The notes under the pieces were generated by a model, which worked only from the letters and a program-made list of their open reading frames with translations, had not been told where the DNA came from and ran no database searches. From positions 28,752 to 92,751 of the forward strand of contig CAJWAR010000010.1 of assembly GCA_913020445.1 (NCBI GenBank): a stretch of DNA of 64,000 nucleotides. The letters are read 5' to 3'. Shown here in pieces: positions 15,959 to 26,100 of this stretch. Each line of letters begins with the position of its first letter. The stretch's first letter is position 1. The position numbers and the translations under genes are program-made. The DNA is from an uncultured Rhodospirillaceae bacterium (GTDB lineage Bacteria > Pseudomonadota > Alphaproteobacteria > Rhodospirillales > UBA2165).

Positions 15959-17905
15959 TTAAGCGCTGGCGGGCGTAATGCCTTCACGGCCCTCACCAAC
16001 TTCGCCGAGCGCCAGCAACGCTGTGGCAACAATATCGGCCCGCTTCAGCCCGGCGAGCTCATATTGTTTTTCCGGCTTATCATGATCGATAAAGATATCG
16101 GGCAGGGTCATGGCGCGGAATTTCAGGCCTTTGTCAAAAGCGCCTTCATTGGCGAGGAACTGCATCACATGCGCGGCGAAGCCACCGATTGAGCCTTCTT
16201 CAATGGTGATCAGCACTTCGTGTTCTTTAGCCAGGCGCAGGATCAAGTCCTGATCAAGCGGCTTGGCAAAACGTGCATCAGCAACCGTCGTTGACCAGCC
16301 CTTCGAGGCAAGCTCATCGGCGGCTTCTAAGGCGTCATGCAAGCGGCCACCGAGGGTCAGCAGCGCAACTGATGTGCCTTCGCGTAAAATACGGCCTTTG
16401 CCAATCTCCAAGGGTTTGCCGATTTCGGGCATTTCGACACCGAGCCCTTCACCCCGCGGATAACGGAATGCCGACGGCCGGTCATTGATGTGGGCGGCAG
16501 TCGCGACCATGTGTTTAAGCTCGGCTTCATCCGCCGCCGCCATCACGACCATGTCGGGCAAGCAAGCGAGATAGGCAATGTCGAACGATCCGGCATGGGT
16601 GGCGCCATCCGCACCAACCAGCCCGGCTCGATCGATGGCAAAGCGCACCGGCAATTTTTGAATGGCAACATCGTGAACTATTTGGTCATAGGCGCGCTGC
16701 AGAAAGGTCGAATAAATTGTGGCGAAGGGTTTGTAGCCTTCGGTCGCCATGCCAGCGGCAAATGTCACGCCATGCTGCTCGGCAATACCGACGTCAAAGG
16801 TGCGATCCGGAAAAGCCTCACCAAATTTATCGAGGCCCGTACCCGACGGCATCGCTGCTGTGATCGCAACTATTTTGTCGTCTTTCTCTGCTTCCTGGAT
16901 AAGCGCTTCGGCGTACACATTAGTATAGGACGGCGCGTTGGATTTCGGCTTGTCCTGTTTGCCGGTGACGACATCAAATTTGCCAACACCATGATATTTG
17001 TCAGCCGACTGCTCGGCAGGCTCGTAGCCATGACCTTTTTCAGTCACAATATGGAGCAATATGGGGCCGTTTTCTTCGGTGTCGCGCAGATTTTTAAGCA
17101 GCGGCAGCAGGTGATCAATATTATGTCCATCGACCGGACCGATATAGAGAAATCCGAGTTCTTCAAACAACGTGCCGCCGGTTAAAATACCGCGGGCATA
17201 TTCTTCCGCCCGGCGGGCAGTTTCCTCAACACGCTTAGGCAATTTCTCGGCAATCTCTTTGGCGAAGTGGCGGATCGATTGATAGGACTTGGAGGAGATC
17301 AGGCGAGACAGATACGCGCTCATGGCGCCAACCGGCGGCGCAATCGACATATCGTTATCGTTGAGCACGACAATTAATCTTGAATCAGAAGAGCCGGCGT
17401 TGTTCATCGCTTCATAGGCCATACCGGCACTCATCGAGCCATCACCAATAACCGCGACAACGTTATTATTGCCGCCATCGAGATCACGGGCGACTGCCAT
17501 ACCGAGCCCAGCCGAGATCGACGTTGAACTATGCGCCGCGCCAAACGGGTCGTATTCACTTTCGCTACGTTTGGTAAATCCTGACAGGCCACCGCCTTGG
17601 CGCAGGGTGCGAATGCGGTCGCGTCGACCGGTTAATATTTTATGTGGATAAGCTTGATGGCTGACATCCCAGATCAAACGATCATGCGGCGTATCGAAAA
17701 CATGGTGCAGCGCCACGGCGAGCTCAACAACGCCCAAACTGGCGCCAAGATGGCCGCCGGTAATCGAGACGGCATCGATCGTTTCAATCCGCACTTCATC
17801 AGCCAATTGTTTAAGTTGGTCAGCTGAAAAGCCGCGGATATCAGATGGTTCCGATATTGTATCCAGCAACGGCGTTTTACTGTTTTCCGCCTTATTTTCC
17901 GGCAC
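15959..17905 (-). CDS. dxs: 1-deoxy-D-xylulose-5-phosphate synthase
   Basis: A 648-residue thiamine-diphosphate enzyme that condenses pyruvate and glyceraldehyde 3-phosphate in the first step of the MEP isoprenoid pathway. TPP-binding motif [18 protein letters not shown] lies near residues 155-172. [13 protein letters not shown] and [14 protein letters not shown] are typical DXS segments, the transketolase pyrimidine domain follows with [18 protein letters not shown], and [15 protein letters not shown] is the DXS signature. It sits between ispA and tlyA in an operon supplying isoprenoid precursors. Confidence 0.97.
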   Translation of the reverse strand: MPENKAENSKTPLLDTISEPSDIRGFSADQLKQLADEVRIETIDAVSITGGHLGASLGVVELAVALHHVFDTPHDRLIWDVSHQAYPHKILTGRRDRIRTLRQGGGLSGFTKRSESEYDPFGAAHSSTSISAGLGMAVARDLDGGNNNVVAVIGDGSMSAGMAYEAMNNAGSSDSRLIVVLNDNDMSIAPPVGAMSAYLSRLISSKSYQSIRHFAKEIAEKLPKRVEETARRAEEYARGILTGGTLFEELGFLYIGPVDGHNIDHLLPLLKNLRDTEENGPILLHIVTEKGHGYEPAEQSADKYHGVGKFDVVTGKQDKPKSNAPSYTNVYAEALIQEAEKDDKIVAITAAMPSGTGLDKFGEAFPDRTFDVGIAEQHGVTFAAGMATEGYKPFATIYSTFLQRAYDQIVHDVAIQKLPVRFAIDRAGLVGADGATHAGSFDIAYLACLPDMVVMAAADEAELKHMVATAAHINDRPSAFRYPRGEGLGVEMPEIGKPLEIGKGRILREGTSVALLTLGGRLHDALEAADELASKGWSTTVADARFAKPLDQDLILRLAKEHEVLITIEEGSIGGFAAHVMQFLANEGAFDKGLKFRAMTLPDIFIDHDKPEKQYELAGLKRADIVATALLALGEVGEGREGITPASA

Positions 17906-17970
17906 GTTATTTCCTTTCCCTGGCTAGTCCCAGGTATTTCTTATAATTCGTATTATCCAATTATAATATG

Positions 17971-18858
17971 TTATTTGCGGCGATCTATCACAAAACCTGC
18001 CAAATCACGGAGAAGATTGCCTTTTTCGCCGAAAATCTCAAGATGTTTCATCGCTTGATCGGTTAAAATCTCGGCCTGCTCATGCGCGCGCTCCACACCC
18101 AGCAGCGAAACAAATGTCGCTTTACCAGCAGCTTCATCCTTATTTATTGCTTTGCCAAGTTCTTTTGCATCGCCTTCAACGTCTAACAGATCGTCGGTGA
18201 TTTGAAAGGCGAGGCCGATATCGTGGGCATAGGCGCTCAATAAATGGCGTTGAGTATCGCTCGCTTTGCCGAGTATTGCGCCAGCTTGGCAGGAACAATT
18301 AATCAGCGCCCCCGTCTTCATACGCTGCAGCCGGGTAATTTCAGAGACACTGAGGGTATGATCTTCGGCGACAAGGTCGAGCATCTGCCCGCCCACCATG
18401 CCATGCGCACCGATGGCGCGGGCTACTTCAAGAACCAGATCACTACGCACCTTGGCAGAATCGTGAGTATCGACATCGCTCATTACTTCGAACGCTAGTG
18501 TCAGCAAGGCATCACCCGCCAAAATCGCCGTCGCTTCGCCAAATTTAACATGACAGCTCGGCTTACCGCGCCTGACCTCGTCATCATCCATCGCCGGCAA
18601 ATCATCGTGGATCAGCGAATAGGTATGCACCATTTCGATCGCCGCCGCGACGCGTTCAGAGCAGGCCCGTGAGACATTAAAAAGATCGGCGCAGGCTAAG
18701 ACGAGAAATGGCCGGAGACGTTTGCCGCCTGCCATCACGGTGTATCGCATCGCCTCAATAACTTGCGCTTCGGGACCGCTGCCGACTGGAATTAGTTTCA
18801 GGAGAGCCGTTTCAGTGGCGGCAGCGGCATCGGTTAGGGCATCTTTAAATTCACTCAA
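17971..18858 (-). CDS. ispA: Polyprenyl (farnesyl) diphosphate synthase
   Basis: A 295-residue trans-prenyltransferase. The first aspartate-rich motif is HDDLPAMDDDEVRRGKP, the second TDDLLDVEGD, and GGKRLRPFLVL is the IPP-binding region. The 12-residue-type insertion DDxxxxD and length match short-chain (C15) IspA enzymes, which make farnesyl diphosphate from IPP and DMAPP. Located directly upstream of dxs and 12 bases downstream of xseB, so cotranscription of the isoprenoid genes is likely. Confidence 0.94.
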   Translation of the reverse strand: MSEFKDALTDAAAATETALLKLIPVGSGPEAQVIEAMRYTVMAGGKRLRPFLVLACADLFNVSRACSERVAAAIEMVHTYSLIHDDLPAMDDDEVRRGKPSCHVKFGEATAILAGDALLTLAFEVMSDVDTHDSAKVRSDLVLEVARAIGAHGMVGGQMLDLVAEDHTLSVSEITRLQRMKTGALINCSCQAGAILGKASDTQRHLLSAYAHDIGLAFQITDDLLDVEGDAKELGKAINKDEAAGKATFVSLLGVERAHEQAEILTDQAMKHLEIFGEKGNLLRDLAGFVIDRRK

Positions 18859-18870
18859 AAAACGCTGCCT

Positions 18871-19146
18871 CTATGAAATTTCAACGGGTTCCGCAATCGC
18901 GTCACCGTCCGGTCCAACCGATATTTTTTCAATTCGCGCTTTGGCTTCGCGCAATTTTGCTTCGCAGTGCTTTTTCAACAATGTCCCCCGTTCATAAGCG
19001 CCAATTGCTTCATCGAGTTTGTTGGCGCCTTGCTCAAGATCGCCGACAATTTCTTCAAGCTCGGCAAGGGCATCCTCAAAACTCATTTTTTTGATATCTG
19101 CCGGAATTTTATCTGCAGCTTTATCTGCAGTTTTATCTGCCGCCAT
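18871..19146 (-). CDS. xseB: Exodeoxyribonuclease VII small subunit
   Basis: A 91-residue protein from the ATG at 19146, which has AGGGTAGGGG upstream; a longer frame to 19221 is unlikely. The core MSFEDALAELEEIVGDLEQG and LDEAIGAYERGTLLKKHCEAKLREA is the XseB coiled helical hairpin. XseB assembles on XseA to form exonuclease VII, which degrades single-stranded DNA. The N-terminal 15 residues contain an ADK-type repeat encoded by a 12-base tandem repeat and look non-essential. xseB-ispA-dxs is a long-standing bacterial gene order. Confidence 0.92.
   Translation of the reverse strand: MAADKTADKAADKIPADIKKMSFEDALAELEEIVGDLEQGANKLDEAIGAYERGTLLKKHCEAKLREAKARIEKISVGPDGDAIAEPVEIS
19107..19142. repeat. 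12-base tandem repeat, three copies, within xseB
   Basis: Three near-identical units TTTTATCTGCAG, CTTTATCTGCAG and TTTTATCTGCCG lie end to end. On the coding strand they encode three ADK-containing tetrapeptides in the flexible N-terminus of XseB. In-frame repeat expansion is the likely origin. Confidence 0.6.
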
Positions 19147-19250
19147 ATCCCCTACCCTTGTGCCAAAATCGGTGCTGTAATTTTGCCGCGGAGTGTACGC
19201 TTCCGTTCCCCCATCCGGCAAACAGAAATACGCGCCTTGGCTTGAGAAGT

Positions 19251-20186
19251 TTAGGGAGACTGAATCCCCATCATTGCGTTCACATGAACCGTGACACTTT
19301 CAGCGAGGGCGTCGAGATCGTAGCCGCCTTCCAGCGTTGAAACGACGCGGCCATCGCAGCAGTCATCGGCAACTGCCAAAAGCTCTTCAGTTATCCAGGC
19401 AAAGTCGGTGGTGGTGACGTTGAGTTGGCACAAGGGGTCTTGAATATGAGCGTCGAAGCCGGCGGATATCAGTAATAAATCAGGATTGAAATCCCGGAGC
19501 GCGGGCAATATGACATCGGTGTAGGCAGCGCGGAACAGCTCTGACCCGCTGCCCGGGCTGAGTGGCACATTGACGATATTACCGATCCCCGTTTCCGAAG
19601 CGGCCCCGGTCCCCGGATAAGCTGGGAACTGATGGCTTGAGCCATAGAACAAGCTCGCATCCGCATCAAACATGTGTTGGGTGCCGTTACCGTGATGAAC
19701 GTCGAAATCAATCACCGCCACTTTATCGAGGCCGTGTTGGTTTTGCGCATGCTTGGCGGCAATGGCGATATTGTTAAACAAACAAAACCCCATGGCCTGA
19801 GCGCGCTCGGCATGATGACCGGGCGGGCGAAGCGCGCAAAAGGCATTGTCAGCATCACCTGAGATCACCTCATCAACCGCTTGGCAGATACCGCCGACGG
19901 CGCGCAATGCCGCCTCACCCGACCCCGGTGATAAAATGGTATCGGGATCAAGCTGAGCGTAGCCAGCGGCAGGAACGGCTGCCAAAATATGGTCGATATA
20001 TCCCGGATCATGCATCAGGGCGATGACATCCGGCGTCGTCTCCAGTGCTTCAATTCGAGTAAGTGTGTCGAACTCAGAGTTGGCGAGAGCCGCCATGACC
20101 GCTCTCAAACGATCGGGGGATTCCGGGTGATGCGGTCCCGGCTCATGGGTTAGGCAGGCAGGATGCGAGTAGAAATGCGTTGCCAC
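19251..20186 (-). CDS. Histone deacetylase family (acetylpolyamine amidohydrolase-like) protein
   Basis: A 311-residue zinc deacetylase of the class II HDAC-like bacterial group. Zinc and catalytic motifs: RPPGHHAERAQAMGFCLFNN with the paired histidines, VIDFDVHHGNGTQHMF (Asp/His zinc ligands), LLISAGFDAHIQDPL (third ligand Asp) and STLEGGYDLDALAES. Bacterial members deacetylate acetylpolyamines, acylated small molecules or proteins; substrate unknown here. The GTG at 20186 with AAAGGAA at 7 bases gives the start VATHFYSHPACLTHEPG typical of the family; a TTG at 20213 is also in frame. The gene precedes xseB, a conserved alphaproteobacterial neighbour, and is divergent from the IclR regulator. 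Confidence 0.87.
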   Translation of the reverse strand: MATHFYSHPACLTHEPGPHHPESPDRLRAVMAALANSEFDTLTRIEALETTPDVIALMHDPGYIDHILAAVPAAGYAQLDPDTILSPGSGEAALRAVGGICQAVDEVISGDADNAFCALRPPGHHAERAQAMGFCLFNNIAIAAKHAQNQHGLDKVAVIDFDVHHGNGTQHMFDADASLFYGSSHQFPAYPGTGAASETGIGNIVNVPLSPGSGSELFRAAYTDVILPALRDFNPDLLLISAGFDAHIQDPLCQLNVTTTDFAWITEELLAVADDCCDGRVVSTLEGGYDLDALAESVTVHVNAMMGIQSP

Positions 20187-20220
20187 AGAAGATTCCTTTT
20201 CAATTGTACGCAATGCGGTC

Positions 20221-20236
20221 AGACATTAAAGTGTCT
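20221..20236. promoter_or_regulatory. Inverted repeat between HDAC-like and iclR-like genes, candidate operator
   Basis: AGACATTAAAGTGTCT is an imperfect dyad (AGACAT / GTGTCT; outer five bases exact) in the 82-base gap between the divergent genes. Such a position suits autoregulation by the IclR-family protein and co-control of the HDAC-like gene. Confidence 0.35.
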
Positions 20237-20268
20237 CGATTAAACCAGTAAAATGAAAGTACCGCAAT

Positions 20269-21075
20269 TTGAGTAAAACGATAAAGCGATATAAAGGAGT
20301 CAAAAGCGCCGAGCGCCTTTTGATGCTGATCGAAACGCTCAATCATCTCAAAGGCGCCAAAGTTGCCGAGCTCGCCGAAGCCACAGGATTTTCCCGGCCG
20401 GCCGTCTATCGCCTGCTCAACGCGCTGGACTCATTTGGCTATGTCCGCCTGCAGGAATCTGACGATCGTTATTATTTAACCCATCTGGTGCGCCGCCTGA
20501 GCGATGGCTTTGGCGAAGAAGATTGGGTGCAAAGTATCGCCGCGCCAATCTTGCAGGAGGCCGTCGAAGAAATTACCTGGCCGGTCGATCTTATAACCTT
20601 TCTCAACGACGCCATGTATATCCGCGAAACGACCCGCAGCTATAGTCCGTTTACCATCGATTGGGTTTCGGTGGGTGAGCGCCTGCCGATGCTGGTCACT
20701 TCCGTCGGTCGCGCCTATTTAAGTTTCTGTCCGGAGCCCGAGCAACTGGAAATATTGGAAAGCCTGCAACGCTCTGATGATGAGTTTGACCGGCTGGCGC
20801 TCAATAAAACCTATGTTCGGAATATTATTAAAACAACGCGCCAACGCGGCTATGGCAAGCGCGATGATGGCTTTCACACGAACCGCAAAACCTCGAGCAT
20901 TGCCGTGCCGATCATGAATGAAAACCGCGTCGCTGCAACGCTTGCCATCACTTTCATATCCTCCGCCGCAACGCCCGAAGAAATTGCTGAACGGCATCTG
21001 GAGGCCTTAAAATCAGCCGCCCATAAGATTGAAGTTGAAGTAAAAAACGCCAAAACTTGGGGAACTCTGCTGTAA
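20269..21075 (+). CDS. IclR family transcriptional regulator (MhpR-like)
   Basis: A 268-residue IclR regulator. The N-terminal winged helix-turn-helix covers about residues 12-72 (VKSAERLLMLIETL, AELAEATGFSRPAVYRLLNAL). The C-terminal effector domain contains IRETTRSYSPF and GERLPMLVTSVGRAYLSFCP, a pattern resembling MhpR, the activator of phenylpropionate catabolism, and related aromatic-acid regulators. The start is TTG; no ATG or GTG is available upstream in frame. A 7-codon reading frame (ATG at 20253) overlaps the start. It is divergent from the HDAC-like gene. Confidence 0.88.
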   Translation: MSKTIKRYKGVKSAERLLMLIETLNHLKGAKVAELAEATGFSRPAVYRLLNALDSFGYVRLQESDDRYYLTHLVRRLSDGFGEEDWVQSIAAPILQEAVEEITWPVDLITFLNDAMYIRETTRSYSPFTIDWVSVGERLPMLVTSVGRAYLSFCPEPEQLEILESLQRSDDEFDRLALNKTYVRNIIKTTRQRGYGKRDDGFHTNRKTSSIAVPIMNENRVAATLAITFISSAATPEEIAERHLEALKSAAHKIEVEVKNAKTWGTLL

Positions 21076-21265
21076 TTTCCGGGCTCAATTAAAAGTGAAA
21101 CAACTGTGACGTATGGGAGATTGCTGTTTTCGCTTTAATTAACTAAGTTAAAGCCCTGAAAATGGGAGATGTCGGACAATATTAATCAACGATTACGGGT
21201 TTTTTATTACTAGTTTTTTATTATAAAATTTAAAAAAATAACGACGGAATTACATAATTCATCCG

Positions 21266-21290
21266 TTATACCCCAGTTAATGGGGTATAA
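21266..21290. promoter_or_regulatory. 9-base inverted repeat upstream of the RND operon, candidate operator
   Basis: TTATACCCC and GGGGTATAA flank a 7-base spacer, perfectly complementary, about 55-75 bases before the adaptor gene. It follows a long AT-rich tract and lies where the operon promoter is expected. It could be an operator for an unlinked or downstream regulator, or a leader hairpin; there is no T run to make it a terminator. Confidence 0.45.
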
Positions 21291-21343
21291 ATTTACCGAA
21301 GCGAACATTCCGAAGGCAAAGTACCTGGAGGAATTGTTCCCGG

Positions 21344-23140
21344 ATGATTTGGGGAGACTTTATTAAAATGCGTTTTACCGTACAAAAATCTAAAAGTGAT
21401 TCCTTCGACCAACTTAAACTAATAGGCGTGATTGGCCTGTTGGCTTTGTTACTCACCAGTTTTACGGCAATTGAAACAGCTCGAGCACAAGGTCTCAGTC
21501 AGGATCAACGCCGCGCGATTATCCAAGGTCTCTCTGACGAGGAACGGCAAAAATTCTTTGGCATGAGCCAGGAAGACAAACAAAAGTTTTTTCAGGCTAA
21601 AGCAAAAGCATCAGGTGGAACCGGCGGTCAGTCTGCAGCACGGCCTGGAGGTGGCCGTCCAGGTGGTGGTCCAGGTGGCGGACGTCGCGGTGGCCGTCCA
21701 CCAACCCTGGTCGAGCTTGCAGATGTCGTGCGTGAACCATTGGTCCAAACCTTCCCCATTACCGGCCGCCTCGTGGCCAGCCAAAAAAGTGCTATTGCGG
21801 CGCGTATTAAAGGCAGTGTCCGGAAAATTCTTGTCGAAGTTGGCGACCGCGTCAAAGCCGGTCAGGTGTTGGCACAACTTGATGTTGACCGCCTCAAATT
21901 GGAGGCTGAACTCCGCAGTGCCGATGTTCTGGCAGCACGCGCTAAATGGAAAACGGCGCAGGCCCAGGTGGGCCTTGTTAGTCAAGAACTTAAACGCCTT
22001 CAACGTCTGCGAAAATCAGCGGCATTTAGCCAGGCCCGGTTTGAAGATAAAAAGCAGGAAGTCGTGAAGGCTAAATCAGCAGTCGACGAAACCGCCGCGG
22101 CACTGAAGCGCGCCCGGGCGCAACGCGATCTCGCCCGCATCGATTTAAAAGATGCCACCATCCGCGCACCCTACCCTGGCGTCATCTTGGTGCGTCACGT
22201 TTCGCCGGGCGCCTATATCAATGCCGGCTCACCAATTGTAACTCTGATGGATGATGAATCTCTGGAGATCGAAGCGGACGTGCCGTCGATCCGCCTGGCT
22301 GGTGTACCAGAAGGCCGTGTCGTCGACATCCTGCTAGATAACAACACCAAGATTAAGGCCGCCGTTCGCGCCATCATACCGGATGAGAATCCCCTCGCCC
22401 GTACCCGCGCCGTTCGATTAGCGCCTGATTTATCCGGCACCAAATCCAAACTTGTCGCCAATCAAAGTGTCGTCCTGGAAGTGCCGCAAGGCGATACCCG
22501 TACTGTCATCGCCGTGTCGAAAGACGCCATTGTTAACCGTCAATCAGGCAAAATTGTTTACGTCTTCCAAAACGGTACGGTTCGCCCGGCCAACATCGAG
22601 ATCGGCGAATCATTCGGCGGAAAATTTGAAATCTTGTCGGGCCTTCAGCCCGGTCAAAAAGTAGTCGTCAAAGGCAATGAGCTGCTGCGTCCCGGCCAAC
22701 GAGTCCGGGTAAAAAGATCGGGCGGTCGTTCGGGTGGCAGACCCAGCGCCAGTCTTTCAGGAGATCGTCCAGGCGGACAACAAAGTGGCCGGCCGGGTGG
22801 CAACTCCAATCGCCGCGCGCTGATCCAAAGTTTAAGCCCGGAAGAACGTCAAAAATTCTTCGCCATGAGCCAGGATGAAAAACGCGCCTTTTTCCAATCG
22901 CGCAGTAAAGCTGCGGGCGGAAGTAGCGGTGCCTCTGCCTCACCCCTGCGTCGCGGTGGGGATGCTGGCGCTGGCAACCGCGGCGGCGGTCAACAGGGCG
23001 GTGGTAGCAGCGGCATACCGCGGGAAAAACGCCGCGCACTTATTCAAAGCCTGAGCCCTGAAGAACGTCAAAAATTCTTTTCGCTGAGCCCGGAAGAAAA
23101 ACAGAAATTCTTCCGTGAGAAAGCTGGGGGTGCTTCCTGA
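21344..23140 (+). CDS. RND efflux periplasmic adaptor (membrane fusion protein) with three helical repeats
   Basis: A 598-residue HlyD/AcrA-type adaptor. A signal peptide (hydrophobic LIGVIGLLALLL, cleavage near ARAQ, residue 49) leads to the periplasm. The core, residues about 120-460, has the lipoyl-like half-motifs (GSVRKILVEVGDRVKAGQVL and LKDATIRAPYPGVILVRHVSPG), an alpha-hairpin and a beta-barrel. Unusually, three copies of a 36-residue motif (RRA-IQ-LS-EERQKFF--S-E-K--FF) lie at about residues 54-92, 489-526 and 561-597, separated by Gly/Arg/Pro-rich linkers. The start is the ATG at 21344 with GGAGGAA upstream; ATG 21368 is an alternative. Stop and permease start overlap as TGATG. Substrate unknown. 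Confidence 0.9.
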   Translation: MIWGDFIKMRFTVQKSKSDSFDQLKLIGVIGLLALLLTSFTAIETARAQGLSQDQRRAIIQGLSDEERQKFFGMSQEDKQKFFQAKAKASGGTGGQSAARPGGGRPGGGPGGGRRGGRPPTLVELADVVREPLVQTFPITGRLVASQKSAIAARIKGSVRKILVEVGDRVKAGQVLAQLDVDRLKLEAELRSADVLAARAKWKTAQAQVGLVSQELKRLQRLRKSAAFSQARFEDKKQEVVKAKSAVDETAAALKRARAQRDLARIDLKDATIRAPYPGVILVRHVSPGAYINAGSPIVTLMDDESLEIEADVPSIRLAGVPEGRVVDILLDNNTKIKAAVRAIIPDENPLARTRAVRLAPDLSGTKSKLVANQSVVLEVPQGDTRTVIAVSKDAIVNRQSGKIVYVFQNGTVRPANIEIGESFGGKFEILSGLQPGQKVVVKGNELLRPGQRVRVKRSGGRSGGRPSASLSGDRPGGQQSGRPGGNSNRRALIQSLSPEERQKFFAMSQDEKRAFFQSRSKAAGGSSGASASPLRRGGDAGAGNRGGGQQGGGSSGIPREKRRALIQSLSPEERQKFFSLSPEEKQKFFREKAGGAS

Positions 23141-26100
23141 TGCCGTTGATCGAACTCGCCATCAAAAGACCGGTCGCAGTTTTGTCCGTCGTTATGATGG
23201 TCGTGCTGATGGGGTTTGTTGCTTTGCAGCTCATCCCCATTCAATTGACGCCGGATTTGCGTAAACCCGTTGTCGCGATCTTTACTCCCTGGCCTGGTGC
23301 CTCGCCGATAGAAGTTGAGCGCGAGATTACCACGCGCCAGGAAGAAGCTCTGACCGGCCTTGATGGCTTGGAAGAAATCGCCAGCACCAGCCGCGATGGT
23401 TTATCGCGCATTCGTCTCGAGTTCGCAATCGATACCAATATGGATAAGGCGCTGATGTTGATCGGCAATTCCTTGACCAATATCTCCGGCATTCCAGATG
23501 ATGCAAAACAGCCGCGTATCCGCACGCGAGACTCGGAAGACAACCCAATTGCCTGGTTTGTTATTAATAAACTTCCCGGCAACGAAAGAGACATCCAGAC
23601 TTACGGGGCATTCCTCCAGGATTTTCTGGCCGACCGGCTTGAACGAATTCCCGGTATTGCGCTGGCCAATATCTATGGCGGCAAGCGCCGCGAAATCCAA
23701 GTGATTGTTGATCCGCAAAAAATGGCCCGGTTTGGTTTAGCTGTTCCGGATGTCGTAAATGCGATGCGAAATGCCAATGCTTCAGTTTCGGCAGGCGTCG
23801 TTGAGGAAGGTAAGCGGCGCTACATCGTTCGTACCGACAATGAATTAGTTAATGAAGAACGAATTGAAAATTTGATCATTCGAACCCAAGTCGATCAAAG
23901 CACCGGCCGGATTGCGCGCGTACGCGTTTCAGATGTTGCCGAGATTAGCTTCAGCTTTAAAAAGGCCTCCACCTACATCCTCAATAACGGCAATAAATCG
24001 ATTGTCTCAAACGTTGTGCGTGACACCGGCGTCAATGTCATCGAAGTGATGGAAAATGTGCGGGCCGCCATCAAAGAGCTCAACGAAGGCGCGATGCGTC
24101 AGGCCGGCCTTGTCCTGCGTCAAGTCCATGATGACACGATTTACATCAACTCGGCGATTGGTCTGGTACAGCAAAACATCCTGGTTGGCGGCTTGTTGGC
24201 AGCACTCATATTAATGCTGTTCCTGCGCTCGATCAGGGCGACGGTTATTATCTCGCTGGCCATTCCAGTGTCCGTGATCGGCTCATTCGTGGCGATGGCC
24301 GCGCTGGGGCGTTCAATTAATGTTATTTCGCTGGCGGGTATCGCCTTTGCCGTCGGCATGGTGGTCGATGCAGCCATCGTCGTGCTCGAAAACATCTTCC
24401 GTTTGAGGCAACAGGGCAAATCACCTTTCGAAGCAGCGCTTCATGGCGCCAAGCAAGTTTGGGGTGCGGTTTTTGTTTCCGCTCTCACCACGATCATGGT
24501 TTTCGTCCCGATTTTGGTGATGAAACTTGAGGTTGGCCAGTTGTTTCGTGATATCGCGGTGGCAATATCCGTTGCCGTATCATTGTCGTTAATTGTATCA
24601 ATCACAGTGATCCCAGCACTATCAAATAGAATGCTCGCTGGGCCAGTGAAGCCCTTTTCAGAAGCTTTCAGAATACCGGTTATTGATCATTTTGCGAGAT
24701 TCTTTTATCGCTTTGCCCTCGGCTATGCCCGTCGGGTGGTCCATAATAAAAAGCTGGCGCTGGCAACAATTGTTGTTGTCTGCGGCGTCACGGGTGTCGC
24801 CACATGGGCCTTTTTACCGAAGCTTGAATACTTACCTGAAGGCAATCGTAATCTTATTATCGCGCGGATCGCGACGCCGCCCGGCTACAATCTGGATGCG
24901 GTGCGTCAAATTGCCGCCAACACATTCCAACGCTTGCGGCCAAATTTAACTTCACCGACTGGTGATCCTAAGCAGGAAGCAGGCGGACCGGTGAAAATGA
25001 GCCGTTTTTGGTTTGTTATTCGGCGCGGCTTCACCATCGCCGCCGGGGCTGCTGTTGATCCATCACGGGCCAAGGAACTTATTCCGATTATCCGCCGGGC
25101 CATTTTCCAAGAACCGGGCAGCCGTGGCTTTGTCTTCCAGACATCCTTGTTCGGCCGCGGCTTCGGCGGCGGGAGAAATATCAACTTAGATATATCTGGT
25201 CCAAATTTAAACGATGTTTTGGATGTTGCGGGACGCGCCAACGAGATTGCCGCCCGCATGTTCCCGCGTAGCCAAGGCAATCAAATTCGGGTTAATCCCG
25301 GCCTGCAAAATGCTTCACCGGAAATCCGGCTCGTGCCCGATCCGCGCGCCTTGTCCGACAACGGTATGACCGCCAAAGAGCTGGGCCAAACCGTCGATGC
25401 TTTCAATGATGGCCTCAGGGTGGCCGAAGTTACTGTCGGTGGTAATCGCATGGATTTAACCCTCATGGGGCCGGATAAATATGTTGACCGCACGGAGAGT
25501 ATCAGCAATCTGCCAGTGGTGACACGAAGCGGCTTAATTCTACCGGCAAGCTCCTTGGCAAAAGTCGTGGTCACCTCGAGCCCCGATCAAATCCGTCATT
25601 TAGAGCGCGTTCGTACGGTCACGCTGCGCATCCGGCCATCACGGGCGGTTGCCTTGGAAGTCGCCATGGATCAAGTCCGCCGTGACGTGATGGATAAATT
25701 AAAAGCGGAAGGCTTACCGCCAGGAATCTCAATAAAAATGGGTGGCACGGCTGATGCACTGACTAAAACCTTTGATAGTATGTTGTTGAATTTATTTCTC
25801 GCATTGGTCATAGTATATCTCGTGATGGCAATTTTGTTCGAGAGTTTTATCTATCCGTTTATTATTATTTTCACCGTACCGCTGGCGACGGCCGGTGGTG
25901 TCGCTGGACTAACCATATTAAACTCGATCCGTTTCCAAGCCTTGGACATGTTGACCTTGTTGGGCTTTGTTATTCTGATCGGTATCGTGGTGAACAATGC
26001 TATCTTACTGGTTCACCAAACACTGATACATGTCCGCGAAGAGCACATGAACGCAACAGATGCGATTATGGCGGCAACCCGCAATCGTATTCGGCCAATT

